DNA of 64,000 bases from Phycisphaerae bacterium (lineage in GTDB: Bacteria; Planctomycetota; Phycisphaerae; Sedimentisphaerales; Anaerobacaceae): the NCBI GenBank assembly GCA_017993835.1, contig JAGOLX010000028.1, positions 1-64,000 on the forward strand, written 5' to 3'. Numbering within the stretch: position 1 is the stretch's first letter; each line of letters starts with the position of its first letter. A model generated the notes under the pieces. The model had not been told where the DNA came from. It worked only from the letters and a program-made list of their open reading frames with translations, and made no database searches. Position numbers and translations under genes: made by a program. Below, in pieces: positions 9,453-18,342 of the stretch.

Positions 9453-10220
9453 TCATTGTTTTCCTGGTTTGCTTTTCTTGACCGACTCGCGGAACCGGTA
9501 GCTCTCGCCGTTCATCTCGAAGATGTGGCAGTGATGGGTCAACCGGTCCAGCAGGGCCGCGGTCATGCGTTCGCCCTGGAAGACCTGGCCCCACTCGCTG
9601 AACGGCAGGTTGCTGGTGAGCAGCAGGCTGGCCCGTTCATACCGATCCGCAAAGACCTGGAACAACAGCTCGGCGCCGGTCCGGCTGAACGAGAGGTAGC
9701 CCAGCTCATCACAGATCAGCAAATCCACCCGATCGAGCTGGCTCAAGAAGCGGTCCAGTTGATACTGCTTCTGGGTCTCCTCCAAGCGGGTGACCAGTGC
9801 AGCCGCCGTGTAGAACTTGACCCGCCGACCGGCCCGACAGGCCGCCAGACCCAAAGCAATTGCCAGATGTGTTTTCCCGACCCCTTGACTCCCTAAAAGA
9901 CAAAGATTCTCATGCTGGTCCAACCACTGGCAGCGCGTCAGTTCCACGATCTTCTGCTTGTTCAGATTCGGCACGAGGCTGAAGTCATAACTGTCCAGGT
10001 CCTTATAGACCGGGAACGCCGCCTGCTTGATCCGTGCCTGGAGCGCATGCGCGCAACGCTGCGCCGACTCCAACTCGACCAGACGCAACAAGTATTGGAG
10101 ATAATGCGCGTTCTCTTGGGCCGCCTCCTGCGCCAATTTCTGGTACTCGGCCAAGATCGTGGGCAACCGTAACCGCTTCAAATGCACCGCTAACAAGCGT
10201 TGTTCGTTTTCCATCGTCAT
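9453..10220 (-). CDS. istB: IS21 helper ATPase IstB
   Basis: IstB is the AAA+ ATPase that selects the target and stimulates the IstA transposase. The 255-residue protein has Walker A GSQGVGKTHLA, Walker B LLICDELGY, and the family ending HHCHIFEMNGESYRFRES. The start is ATG 10220, where AAGGAGCC precedes it; the open frame upstream to 10289 overlaps the end of istA and lacks a ribosome site. It follows istA with an 81-bp gap. It appears full length and intact. Confidence 0.95.
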   Translation of the reverse strand: MTMENEQRLLAVHLKRLRLPTILAEYQKLAQEAAQENAHYLQYLLRLVELESAQRCAHALQARIKQAAFPVYKDLDSYDFSLVPNLNKQKIVELTRCQWLDQHENLCLLGSQGVGKTHLAIALGLAACRAGRRVKFYTAAALVTRLEETQKQYQLDRFLSQLDRVDLLICDELGYLSFSRTGAELLFQVFADRYERASLLLTSNLPFSEWGQVFQGERMTAALLDRLTHHCHIFEMNGESYRFRESVKKSKPGKQ

Positions 10221-10301
10221 CGCAGGCTCCTTGTCTTTGGGGTAATAGCAGATCGAAATGGTCCAGCTGGGGAACCGGGATGTGAACACCGGCAGAGGAT
10301 C

Positions 10302-11585
10302 TCATATCCGGGCGGGACTCGCCCTCCTCGGCGACCGGACGAGCCCTTCCCGCTCTTCGAAGGTGGCCCGCAGCTCCTCGAAGCAGGCCGGCAATTTCCA
10401 TTCGGCGAACACGAAGGAGTGATCCAGGGCCGCCGGCCGGCGCCCAAGAATCGCCAGGTAATGCTGCGGTTGCACGATCCATTCCTCGCGAGCATAACTG
10501 CGTGCGTGGCGCGCAATCACGCTCTCGCCGGACACCACCTCGATCCGATCCACGTACGCCTTGATCGCCACCGTCGCGAAGGCCCAGCGTCGCGGCACAC
10601 TGTAGCGGTTCGTGTCGAACCGCACCGTCTGGTACTTGTCCACCTTGGCCGTCTCGGGCACGAACGGATCGAAGGCCCGCGGTGGCAGGGGCAACGCCGC
10701 TTGCTGGTCCTGCTCGAAGAGTTGCCCGATCGTTTGCGTCCGGCCTGCCATCATGTGGTCCCGCTTGGCCAAAGCGCACGACCGCAGATACACATTCAAC
10801 TCGGCCAGGTCCTCTGCCCGGGGAACCGGAGTCGCCCAGTCCCGCTGCAGGTCATACACACTGTGCTCCACGTAGGGCTTCTCGTTGCCCCGCGCCGGCA
10901 TGCAGAACCGGGGATCGAAACAGTAGTGGCTCGCCAGGGCGGCGTACCGCGGCTGTACCTTGCGCCGGCGACCTTCCAGGACCGCCGTGGCTACCGTCGT
11001 GGGATTATCCCACCAGACCTCCCACGGCACGCAGCCGAAGAACTCGAACCCCTGGACCATTCCCGCCAGAATCGCCTCCGTCTGCTCGCTCGGCAAGGCC
11101 ACGGCGAAGCGATAGCCCGAGTGACTCCACGTCAGCAGCAACACCGAGACCGGCTCCCGTCCCTGCGGGAAGTCCACGTAGATGTGGCCGAAGTCCGCCT
11201 CCAACCGCCGGCCCGGCGGATGCGTCAGCGGGATAAACGTCTCGCGTTGGGCTCGACCGAGCTTACTGACGTAGCGCCGCACCTGGTCATAGCCGCCTGG
11301 GTAGCCGTGCTCCTCCCGCAGGCGGCGATAGAGCTTCGCCGCCGTGTGCTGCTGTTTGCGTGGGGCTTGTCGGTCCTCCGCCAGGATCTGCTCGATCACC
11401 GCTTTGTACGGACCCAACTGGGGAGCCGGCCGCTCCGCCGGCAATGTGTAGGGACGGGGCTCACTCTCCTCCAGAACCTGCCGGACCTTCCGCCGGGAAT
11501 GGTGAAACCGTCGGGCAATCTGCCGAATGCTCATCCCATCCCGATGCGCAATTCGGATCTTGCAGTAGTCTTCCACCGTCAGCAT
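10302..11585 (-). CDS. istA: IS21 transposase IstA, probably C-terminally shortened
   Basis: This is a DDE transposase with an N-terminal helix-turn-helix (SIRQIARRFHHSRRKVRQVL) and an integrase core. The catalytic residues lie in LEADFGHIYVDF, VWWDNPTT and the NEKPYVEHSVYDLQRDW segment. It has 427 residues, while family members are usually near 500. The normal C-terminal helical region is absent after WKLPACFEELRATFEE. A family-like ending (VHIPVPQLDHFDLLL) is found in a different frame just before istB. I infer a deletion with loss of frame near 10300. The element may therefore be unable to transpose by itself. Confidence 0.85.
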   Translation of the reverse strand: MLTVEDYCKIRIAHRDGMSIRQIARRFHHSRRKVRQVLEESEPRPYTLPAERPAPQLGPYKAVIEQILAEDRQAPRKQQHTAAKLYRRLREEHGYPGGYDQVRRYVSKLGRAQRETFIPLTHPPGRRLEADFGHIYVDFPQGREPVSVLLLTWSHSGYRFAVALPSEQTEAILAGMVQGFEFFGCVPWEVWWDNPTTVATAVLEGRRRKVQPRYAALASHYCFDPRFCMPARGNEKPYVEHSVYDLQRDWATPVPRAEDLAELNVYLRSCALAKRDHMMAGRTQTIGQLFEQDQQAALPLPPRAFDPFVPETAKVDKYQTVRFDTNRYSVPRRWAFATVAIKAYVDRIEVVSGESVIARHARSYAREEWIVQPQHYLAILGRRPAALDHSFVFAEWKLPACFEELRATFEEREGLVRSPRRASPARI

Positions 11586-11678
11586 CCTTTCTTCTCCGTC
11601 ATCCGAGGGCCTGATGCAAAAGCCCTCAGCGTACGGAGATCACTGCGGTGGGTCCATTTTCGATGCCGATTCTACTCC

Positions 11679-11711
11679 CCGACGTGGGTCCCTTTTACAT
11701 GCCGATTTCCA
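11679..11711. repeat. IS21 right terminal inverted repeat
   Basis: This is the perfect 33-bp reverse complement of 9360-9392 and ends in CA. Confidence 0.9.
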
Positions 11712-11909
11712 TAATGAGATGGGATACTCAAACGCCGGACGGCTCAGACTTGTGACCAGTATCAGTATTGCGATGCAGGCCATCGACCGCCGCCATAACC
11801 GGAGAGCAGATGGAAGAGCTACGTTCGTACTCTATGATCGCCGGTATCACGAGAGTGATCTCGGTGACCAGTTGTACCTCGATATATGGAGAGACCGGAG
11901 CGACTGACA

Positions 11910-13730
11910 ATGGGATCTCTGCTGCGGACCGACGATTACGTTGCCTACCGCTACTGTCCGCGAAAGGCTTTTCTTCTTCTTTCAGGTCATCCGCCCGGTC
12001 AATTGCATGAATATGTCCAGGTGATCGCCGCTGCGGCCGCGAAGAACGCCGCCAAGTACCTCGCTGAACTGACATCTACCACCAACTTAGCCGGTAGGAC
12101 AATTGCGCAAGACATCCATTCTCGTGCAGAAGTAGTTGTACGGCCAACACTCCGATTTCAGGATCTCGAAGCCTGCCCAGATGCCTTGCTTGCAGCCAAG
12201 CAAACCGCTCGTCGTGAAAACAGCCTGTACTACGAGCCGGTAGTTGTTGCTGGGACGCATCGTATTGACGATGAGCACATGAACACGCTTTACGTCATCG
12301 GTTATGTACTCAAACAGATTCAGCGAACACCGCCCGCACGTGGCCTTATAATAACGGAGGACGGGGTTCGTCATGCGGTAAGGTTGGACGCTCCATACAC
12401 GTCAGTGGAATCAGTTGTGGCCACCCTGCGCGGGTGGACATCGTCCAACTCGCCACCAACCGAGCCAGGAGCGCTTCTCAATGGCCACTGTCCGTATTGC
12501 GTATTCCGTGTCGAGTGTGAGGAATGCGCACGCCAAGCCGATGATCTAACCCTCCTCGACCGAATGACACCTAAGCTGCTTCGACGCTATCACCGAAAGG
12601 GTATCTTCACTATCACGCAATTGTCATATCTCTTTCGTCCCAGGCGATTTCGCAAGCGTCCTCGGGGTACATCAGCACCCTTCAACGTGGAACTCCAGGC
12701 GCTTGCCATCAGAACCGGCAAGATATATCTCCAGCAGGTCCCTGAGATAATCCGATCCAATGTGGAGCTATTCCTCGATATTGAAGGGGTACCTGACCGT
12801 GGGTTCTGCTATCTCTTCGGCGTATTGGTGGGCCACGATCAGACCAGACGGTATCATGCGTTCTGGGCCGACGACCTGAAGCAAAAGCGAACTGCATTCG
12901 AATCGCTCATTAGCAGGCTGAACGAGCATCCCGACGCACCAATCTACCATTACGCGCGCTATGAGAAGCAAGCACTCGCAGTTCTCGAAAGGCGTCATGG
13001 CACCAGCTGTGATTCGATCCGGAGGCGGCGTGTCAACATCAATACATCTATCCACGGCATTGTGTACTTTCCAGTCAACTCCAATGGCTTGAAGGAGATC
13101 GGTAGGTATCTTGGCGCAACCTGGTCTTTGCCCGAGCCGTCTGGGCTACAGAGTCTTGCCTGGCGACATCATTGGGAGGAGTCGGGAGAGAATCGCTACA
13201 AGGACTTGCTCATCGCATACAATGCGGAGGATTGTCGAGCATTGCTTCTGCTGACGGATGAACTCACGAAGATCGCGCAGACCGCGGATTCCAACCTCAA
13301 CAACATCGACTTCGCGGATCGTCCAAAGAGGGAATGTACGGAGGAGGCTGGGGACATCCATAGGCGTCTTGACGCGATATTGAGGTGTGCCCACAGCGAT
13401 TACCCGAAGAAGAGAATCTCGCTTGGGGAAGCGCCGGGTGAAGGGTCTGGTGCGGTCAGAAAGCGAGGTGCTCGTAAAGGCCACCAAGCATATCAACGAA
13501 TCGCTCCAGTGAAGGTGGGACGGACTATTCGCGTTCACCCAAAGCGAGTCTGCCCAAGGCACAAGGGCGAGGTTCTTGCGAAGACTGATCACCAAGCACA
13601 GAAGATACTGATTGATCTGGTATTCAGCAAGACAGGCTGCAAGAAGACCGTGACAAGGTACGTAGGCCAAAAAACGTTCTGTCAACGGTGCAGGTTGTAC
13701 TACAATCCGCCCGCGATCAGTCGAAGTTAG
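11910..13730 (+). CDS. TM0106-type RecB-like/RNase H-like nuclease fused to an IS66-like transposase N-terminus
   Basis: Residues 1-250 form a Cas4/RecB-like region with an early YCPRKAF motif and a later cysteine cluster (CPYCVFRVECEEC) typical of iron-sulfur RecB relatives. The E-x-K catalytic pair expected in YYEPVVVAGTHRI is not present. Residues about 275-475 are a DEDD exonuclease-like RNase_H_2 domain: VELFLDIEGVP, YHYARYEKQAL, FPVNSNGLKEIGRYLG, IAYNAEDC. After about residue 480 comes a transposase N-terminal part (RKRGARKGHQAYQRI, CPRHKGE, then a zinc-ribbon CQRC). The catalytic core of that transposase is missing. ATG 11910 has GGAG nine bases upstream. The gene sits directly beside the IS21 element. 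Confidence 0.7.
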   Translation: MGSLLRTDDYVAYRYCPRKAFLLLSGHPPGQLHEYVQVIAAAAAKNAAKYLAELTSTTNLAGRTIAQDIHSRAEVVVRPTLRFQDLEACPDALLAAKQTARRENSLYYEPVVVAGTHRIDDEHMNTLYVIGYVLKQIQRTPPARGLIITEDGVRHAVRLDAPYTSVESVVATLRGWTSSNSPPTEPGALLNGHCPYCVFRVECEECARQADDLTLLDRMTPKLLRRYHRKGIFTITQLSYLFRPRRFRKRPRGTSAPFNVELQALAIRTGKIYLQQVPEIIRSNVELFLDIEGVPDRGFCYLFGVLVGHDQTRRYHAFWADDLKQKRTAFESLISRLNEHPDAPIYHYARYEKQALAVLERRHGTSCDSIRRRRVNINTSIHGIVYFPVNSNGLKEIGRYLGATWSLPEPSGLQSLAWRHHWEESGENRYKDLLIAYNAEDCRALLLLTDELTKIAQTADSNLNNIDFADRPKRECTEEAGDIHRRLDAILRCAHSDYPKKRISLGEAPGEGSGAVRKRGARKGHQAYQRIAPVKVGRTIRVHPKRVCPRHKGEVLAKTDHQAQKILIDLVFSKTGCKKTVTRYVGQKTFCQRCRLYYNPPAISRS

Positions 13731-14167
13731 ACAAGTTCTACGAGGCCAAGATAATCGGAAGAGCATATGAATCCGAATTCGTTGTCAAGTACCAGAAGCG
13801 ATTCGAGCGATACCGAGATGCCCTGTTCCTCTTTCTCCAAGAGGATGGACTTCCCTGGAACAACAACACAGGGGAGAGAGCCATAAGGCAATTGGCCGTT
13901 CAGCGCAAGATATCTGGATCGTTCTACAGGAAATCGGCCCTACACTACCTGCTTCTGCTGGGCATCGCGCAGACATGCCGATTCCAAGAGAAGTCCTTCT
14001 TGAAGTTCCTCATCTCCGGTGAGAAGGATGTTGATCGGTTCAAAGCAACGAGATGCAAGCGAATCTCAAAACCGGTATTTCCCCACAGAGAGGGGCGCCT
14101 GCAAGCAAAGGAAGGCCCAGACACAGAGGGTTTCGATAATCAGGGAGGCGTTGCAGGCGCAAACTGA
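13727..14167 (+). pseudogene. C-terminal remnant of the IS66-like transposase
   Basis: In another frame from the preceding gene, residues continue the same transposase family at its C-terminal end: FERYRDALFLFL, GLPWNNNTGERAIRQLAVQ, KISGSFY, then LLLLGIAQTCRFQEKSFLKFL. Between the upstream zinc-ribbon and this segment, roughly 300 residues of DDE core are gone and the frame has shifted. The last 40 or so codons before the stop at 14167 are not conserved-looking. The transposase moiety is dead. Confidence 0.65.
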
Positions 14168-14385
14168 GATGAGCGAGTACCAGGGCAGGGCTTCGGGCAA
14201 CAACGCCGGCTCGCGGAGGGCACACCGCACATGCCAAGCCTTGACCAGCGTCACCAGCACCACCGCCAGCGGCACGTGACGGTTCTCCGTCCAGCTGCAC
14301 CAGCCGTGATCACACCGCACGGTCGGGTGTCCTCTCCACGGACTTCTGGCTTCGTCCCGTATTGTCAAGACACTTCTGCGGCTGT

Positions 14386-15258
14386 TCAGCCATTTCGGAG
14401 GATTGCGGCGATCTGGGGACGGAGCTGACCGATCACCTTGTTGAAGGTCGGCAACTCTGGCACCAGATTACCCAGCCATTGACTCCACGTCCTCTCCACG
14501 TAGGCCAGCATTGCATCATCAAAGAAATCGTCTGGCCCCCGGAAATCCACGCGGCGCAGGTCACACTTGGCTCTGACCAGCCCCTCGAAATCCGTCAGGT
14601 CCAGGCGATCTTGATATGCTCCCAGGATACGCCAGATGTCATAGTAATCCCGCGCCCGCGACCGGCTCCAACCCCGCTCTTCGAGCATCCGGCGATGCTG
14701 AAGAATCGCCCGCAGTTTCTCCGCAACAATCTCTTCGAGGCCATAAACCTGCACATCGGCTTCGATGGGCTCTCCGTACTCATGGACCACGCTCCGGAGG
14801 CATGGAGGTTTCAGCACCTTCTCATCCACGGCAATTTCCACCATCACGCGTGTCTGGGCCTGTTTTTGCCAAGGCAATTGCACCCGAACGGTAAACGCCT
14901 CCTGACCGGCAGGGTGAGGTTCCCGCTCCGTATACCGTTCCCATTCAATCCGCACGGGGGCATATTCATCCAGCAACTCAGTTGCCGTCCGGCAGACGCC
15001 TTCGATGGCAGTCTCCATATCCTCGCCCACAGGCACTCCGGTCAGACCTGAGAAATCCAGATCCTCAGAGAATCGGTAATCCCCGAAGTAACATTTCTTC
15101 AGAGCGGTGCCACCTTTGAACACCAGCGTCTCACACAATTGCTCGTGACGACTGATTCCCACCAGAATCCAAGACAGCATATAATCCCGCTCCAGCACCT
15201 CCCAGCCCATGCCTGTGCGTTGTCTCGCCTGCTCCAGCCTTATACGAAGAGGCTTCAT
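14386..15258 (-). CDS. abiEii: AbiEii-type nucleotidyltransferase toxin
   Basis: This is the toxin of a type IV toxin-antitoxin system. The family uses nucleotidyltransfer, shown for relatives to block tRNA, and causes growth arrest or abortive infection. The 290-residue protein has the DUF1814 signatures FKGGTALKKCYFGDYRFSED with the metal-binding DLDF, then VYGLEEIVAEKLRAI, and DYYDIWRIL. Its start overlaps the antitoxin stop by 4 bp (15255-15258), so translation is coupled. All hallmark residues are present, so it is probably active. Confidence 0.9.
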   Translation of the reverse strand: MKPLRIRLEQARQRTGMGWEVLERDYMLSWILVGISRHEQLCETLVFKGGTALKKCYFGDYRFSEDLDFSGLTGVPVGEDMETAIEGVCRTATELLDEYAPVRIEWERYTEREPHPAGQEAFTVRVQLPWQKQAQTRVMVEIAVDEKVLKPPCLRSVVHEYGEPIEADVQVYGLEEIVAEKLRAILQHRRMLEERGWSRSRARDYYDIWRILGAYQDRLDLTDFEGLVRAKCDLRRVDFRGPDDFFDDAMLAYVERTWSQWLGNLVPELPTFNKVIGQLRPQIAAILRNG

Positions 15259-16085
15259 GGTGTCACCTTTCCAGCCAGGTTCTCCTGAACCATCCAGGAA
15301 CGGTTACGCGTGCCTCGACGCGGACCAGTCGGATCGAGCTTGCTATAGCCCGTGACCTCTACCCGCTCAAGAACGCCTAGCCGCGACCGCTCTGTCCCCG
15401 CCTTTTCCAGCACCCAACCCAGGCGCTTAGCCGTAGCGGCATCCAGCTTCAGGGCGTACTCGATAAGTTGGTCCAGGTTTACCCGGTCATGCGCCTCTGC
15501 AAAGGCATGAATCACCTCTGCGAACCCACCGCAGTGCTGAGGCATCAGCAACCCGTCGATCAAGGTCCGTTCCATGTCCGTGACCGTCACCCGCGCTTCA
15601 TCGATCCAGACTTCCTTGGTCCCGAAGAACCGTTCCGGCTTGACCTGAACAAACTGATAGACGGTTTCACCCAGCCGGTATCCGCCCCCATTCCCGCGAT
15701 CCTTGTTCCCGCGCGGCACCCAATGGCCAGTGGTCGTCGTAACAAAGATCCGGTGCGGGATTTGATCGGTCAGTTCGTGGTAGTGCATTGCGGAGAAGTG
15801 GCTGATCGCCGCCGGACGCACCAGGGCCATGGCAACCTCGAATTCATGGACTGGCGAAGCTCCCGGCATGGATGACGAAAGGGCGTACAGCCCCTTGCGT
15901 AACCGGACGAGCCATCCGGCCCGCTCCAGGTGATGCAGGGCTTGGCGCACATAACCCTCTGACAACCCCACTTCAAGGGCAGTCTCGCGGGCCTGCTCCA
16001 TCGAAACGATGCGGCACCCGTCGGCGGCCAGTCGCTGCACCAGCATCAACGCCGGCGTCGACCGAGATGGATGTTCTTGCGTCAT
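15255..16085 (-). CDS. abiEi: AbiEi-type antitoxin/transcriptional regulator
   Basis: This is the cognate antitoxin; AbiEi proteins bind their own promoter as well as neutralising AbiEii. The 276-residue protein has a winged-helix N-terminus (SEGYVRQALHHLERAGWLVRL, RKGLYAL) and the AbiEi_4-like centre (AAISHFSAMHYHELTDQIP) plus VTDMERTLIDGL. It lies first in the operon. The start ATG at 16085 overlaps a palindromic operator and a candidate -10 box, so the mRNA is likely leaderless. No ribosome site is seen. Confidence 0.88.
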   Translation of the reverse strand: MTQEHPSRSTPALMLVQRLAADGCRIVSMEQARETALEVGLSEGYVRQALHHLERAGWLVRLRKGLYALSSSMPGASPVHEFEVAMALVRPAAISHFSAMHYHELTDQIPHRIFVTTTTGHWVPRGNKDRGNGGGYRLGETVYQFVQVKPERFFGTKEVWIDEARVTVTDMERTLIDGLLMPQHCGGFAEVIHAFAEAHDRVNLDQLIEYALKLDAATAKRLGWVLEKAGTERSRLGVLERVEVTGYSKLDPTGPRRGTRNRSWMVQENLAGKVTP

Positions 16086-16105
16086 TGTTCGTCATTATCG
16101 AACAA
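16085..16105 (-). promoter_or_regulatory. Palindromic operator at the abiE promoter
   Basis: A perfect inverted repeat, TTGTTCG-N7-CGAACAA, spans 16085-16105. Read on the minus strand it contains GATAAT, a good -10 box, a few bases before the abiEi start. A second TCGAACAA half-site occurs about 60 bp further upstream (near 16158). This fits autoregulation by AbiEi, which is known for the family. Confidence 0.55.
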
Positions 16106-16541
16106 TCGCGAGATGAAATCCACAACATCTGGCAATACTTGTGCGATCTGTCGATTTCGTCGAACAAATCCTCAATCGAAACCACCTCTGGGTTGACAAC
16201 CATAAGGCTCCGGGCTCTCCAGCAATCTGGGCTCCCTGTCTCACTGCGACTCAGGCTCTGGCAGTCCGAAACAACCTCAAGCCACCGAAGAAGAATAGGC
16301 CGTGCGCGATGGCGAGAACTTCGACAGCGTGGACCTGCCGAAGTCAGAGGATAGCAGACCTGACAAGCTGGTACCTCGCAAAGCCGACGAGACTTGATGG
16401 TTCAGAGGGGAATCCGCGACGGGATTTGGCGACAGAGTCTCCGTAAAATGCCTTGAGCAACGGATTCCTTTTGGCGCGCGCCCTTCCAAATGTCACGAAG
16501 TCAAAAAGTCCGCGTCGTAAGTGCTTTGCAGAAAAAGACTT
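16106..16541. other. Region between abiE and the left att site
   Basis: No intact gene. A plus-strand frame near 16303-16398 encodes DGENFDSVDLPKSEDS and stops, which looks like a serine/aspartate-rich protein tail, perhaps the last codons of an integrase. A GGCGCGCGCC palindrome at about 16474 recurs at about 16718 and near the right att at 46440-46462. Confidence 0.35.
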
Positions 16542-16592
16542 GCAATGGGCAGGGCCGGAGTTGAACCGGCGACACACGGATTTTCAGTCCGT
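16542..16592. repeat. Left att repeat (attL): partial tRNA-Phe copy
   Basis: This 51-bp sequence matches 46527-46577 at 49 of 51 positions in the same orientation. It covers the anticodon arm through the 3' end of tRNA-Phe, minus strand. The two differences, 16556 and 16568, are the two halves of one T-stem base pair (51-63), so pairing is preserved. Confidence 0.9.
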
Positions 16593-17076
16593 CCGGGTGT
16601 TTTGTAAGTCCTTGTGGCAAAACGATTAACGATTGTCAAATAACGACTTATGAGATCAGGCGTAGATCAGCCGAAGGTCAAGCGAAGCCCAGACGTACAT
16701 GTCTGGCGCGCACTTTGGCGCGCGCCTGATACGCCGAAGCTGGTAAGACCGGCCCAATGCTGTTCGCTCCGATTCCCAGAGGGCCAGTGCCCCACCACCT
16801 TCGAGCCTAACGGTTTGCTCTCTTCCAGTTGTGGCGGCCAGCCAACTACCTTTGACGGCTCCCTATACCCCCATGGCGTTGTTCAGAGGCGTAAGCTCTC
16901 TCATCTGATTCATGATGCGGCCCTCCTGTAACAGCACTTCAGGGCTCCGCCAAGGTACTCGCGAAAGATCATCTGGCCATCCTGCCAGCATGACACAGAC
17001 CATTCCCATGGCTGTTGCCTCGATCACCACGCGCGCTCTTTCTTCCCAGACACCGTTTCGGAATAACAACACGCCA
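16593..17076. other. Left end of the mobile element, no gene
   Basis: This is non-coding as far as I can see. It contains ACGATTGTC (about 16632) matching a sequence just inside the right end (46503-46511), which may be integrase arm-binding sequence, and GGCGCGCGCC at about 16718. Confidence 0.4.
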
Positions 17077-18342
17077 CTACGGTGCCAGGATTCCACCAAC
17101 TTCTACATCCGCAAGCACGACCGTGCCCTTGGTCGCGGAGATCTGGCTCACATCTACGTCTTCGCCCCGGATCGATAGCTCCACGCTGATATTCTTGCCG
17201 GGACCGATGATCTCTGGGTTCAAGGTCACCGTCCACGTTCCCCCGGCTGCCGATACGGCCGTCGCCTGGGCAAGGAGTTTCAACTTGAACGACGCATTCA
17301 ATTGGATTGTTGTATGACCTACGTACGTCCGATCAGGGTTGGGAGCATTGGGGTCATTGACCAGTGTAATCGACATCTCCTTGTAGGTCGCGGCGAAAGT
17401 CACGCTCGCAGTAGACCCGTACTCGTAAACTCCCATGTCCACGCGGTCATTGATGATTCGCGGTTGCCCGTCCAGGTCCAGCAAATTGGGATCAGACGGG
17501 TAGTTGGGGTCACCCGCATCGATGCAGGGCGAGCCCATGCAAAGGCGGTAGTTCCCATCCACCCATACTGCATCAGGCTTGGCCGGGTCCCACAGAACAC
17601 TGGCATCGGTCGACTTGCCCCAGTGGCCCGGAGCCACGAAGAGCGGGTCTCTCGCAATGTTCCCAGGTCCGAACGCTTCGATACTGAGATCGCTATAGGA
17701 GAATTCCGGCGGTGTCAACTCGCCGAACATCGGGAATCCGATGTCTGCGGGCGTGTTCCCCCACAGAATCGAGTTCGCAATGAAGTTCTGACTCTCGGAG
17801 CAGTAGAAACCCGCTCCCGCTTGGCCGCCGTAGTTGCCGCTGATCGTGCAATGGTCAAATACCGCATTGCTCTTGCTGCAGTAGATCCCGCCACCTCCAA
17901 ACAGATTCTGCGAGCGGTTGCCTACGATCAGGCAATCGGTAATGGTCGGACTGCTCCCCGAGCAGAAGATGCCGCCAGCTTCTCTTCCCTGCCCTCGTGT
18001 GATGACGAAGCCCGATAGCACGGAGTTGGCGTCTTCACCGCCAACGAACTTGACGACTGTACCCTGATAATTGCCGTCGATGACCGGACATGGCACTCCC
18101 CTTTGGGCGGAGGTGTTGGGGTCAAAGCCAGTGACCGTTATCTTCTTGCCCAGAAAATCGATGCTCTCCCAGTATGTACCACCAAGAACAACGACCTTCT
18201 GCCCGTCTGCTGCCGCTCCGATCGCTTCCTGAATGGAATCAAACGGGTGCTCCCGCGTACCGTCCTCCTCGGGATCGCTCACTGATATGTCCCCCGCCTT
18301 CGGATCGGCGGCAGCGTCATCATCCACATAGAGAACCGTCTC
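17077..18342. repeat. Long direct repeat, copy A (3' module of beta-helix gene)
   Basis: About 1,266 bp repeated at 19215-20480 with an offset of 2,138 bp. Differences are confined to a few bases near the stop codon; the internal translated segments I compared are identical. The identity ends sharply at GAACCGTCTC in both copies. Confidence 0.93.

Larger units (their letters stand above)
9360..11711 (-). mobile_element. IS21-family insertion sequence (2,352 bp)
   Basis: The unit starts TGGAAATCGGCATG and ends with the exact reverse complement, and contains istA then istB on the minus strand in the usual order. I see no exact target duplication at the outer flanks (CGCCTAAAG on the left, TAATGAGA on the right), so it may have been rearranged after insertion. 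Confidence 0.9.

Noticed and set aside
10200-11714. 504-codon plus-strand open frame across the IS21 element
   Set aside because: It is antisense to istA and istB, which have full family motifs; the frame is arginine/proline rich as expected for a shadow of GC-rich coding DNA.
9351-11720. Target-site duplication around IS21 (TAAAG versus TAATG)
   Set aside because: Only the first three bases agree, which is expected by chance.
14066-14368. 100-codon minus-strand frame with a hydrophobic segment
   Set aside because: It partly resembles a transposase or membrane fragment, but overlaps the transposase remnant and I could not recognise it; it is not supported enough to list.
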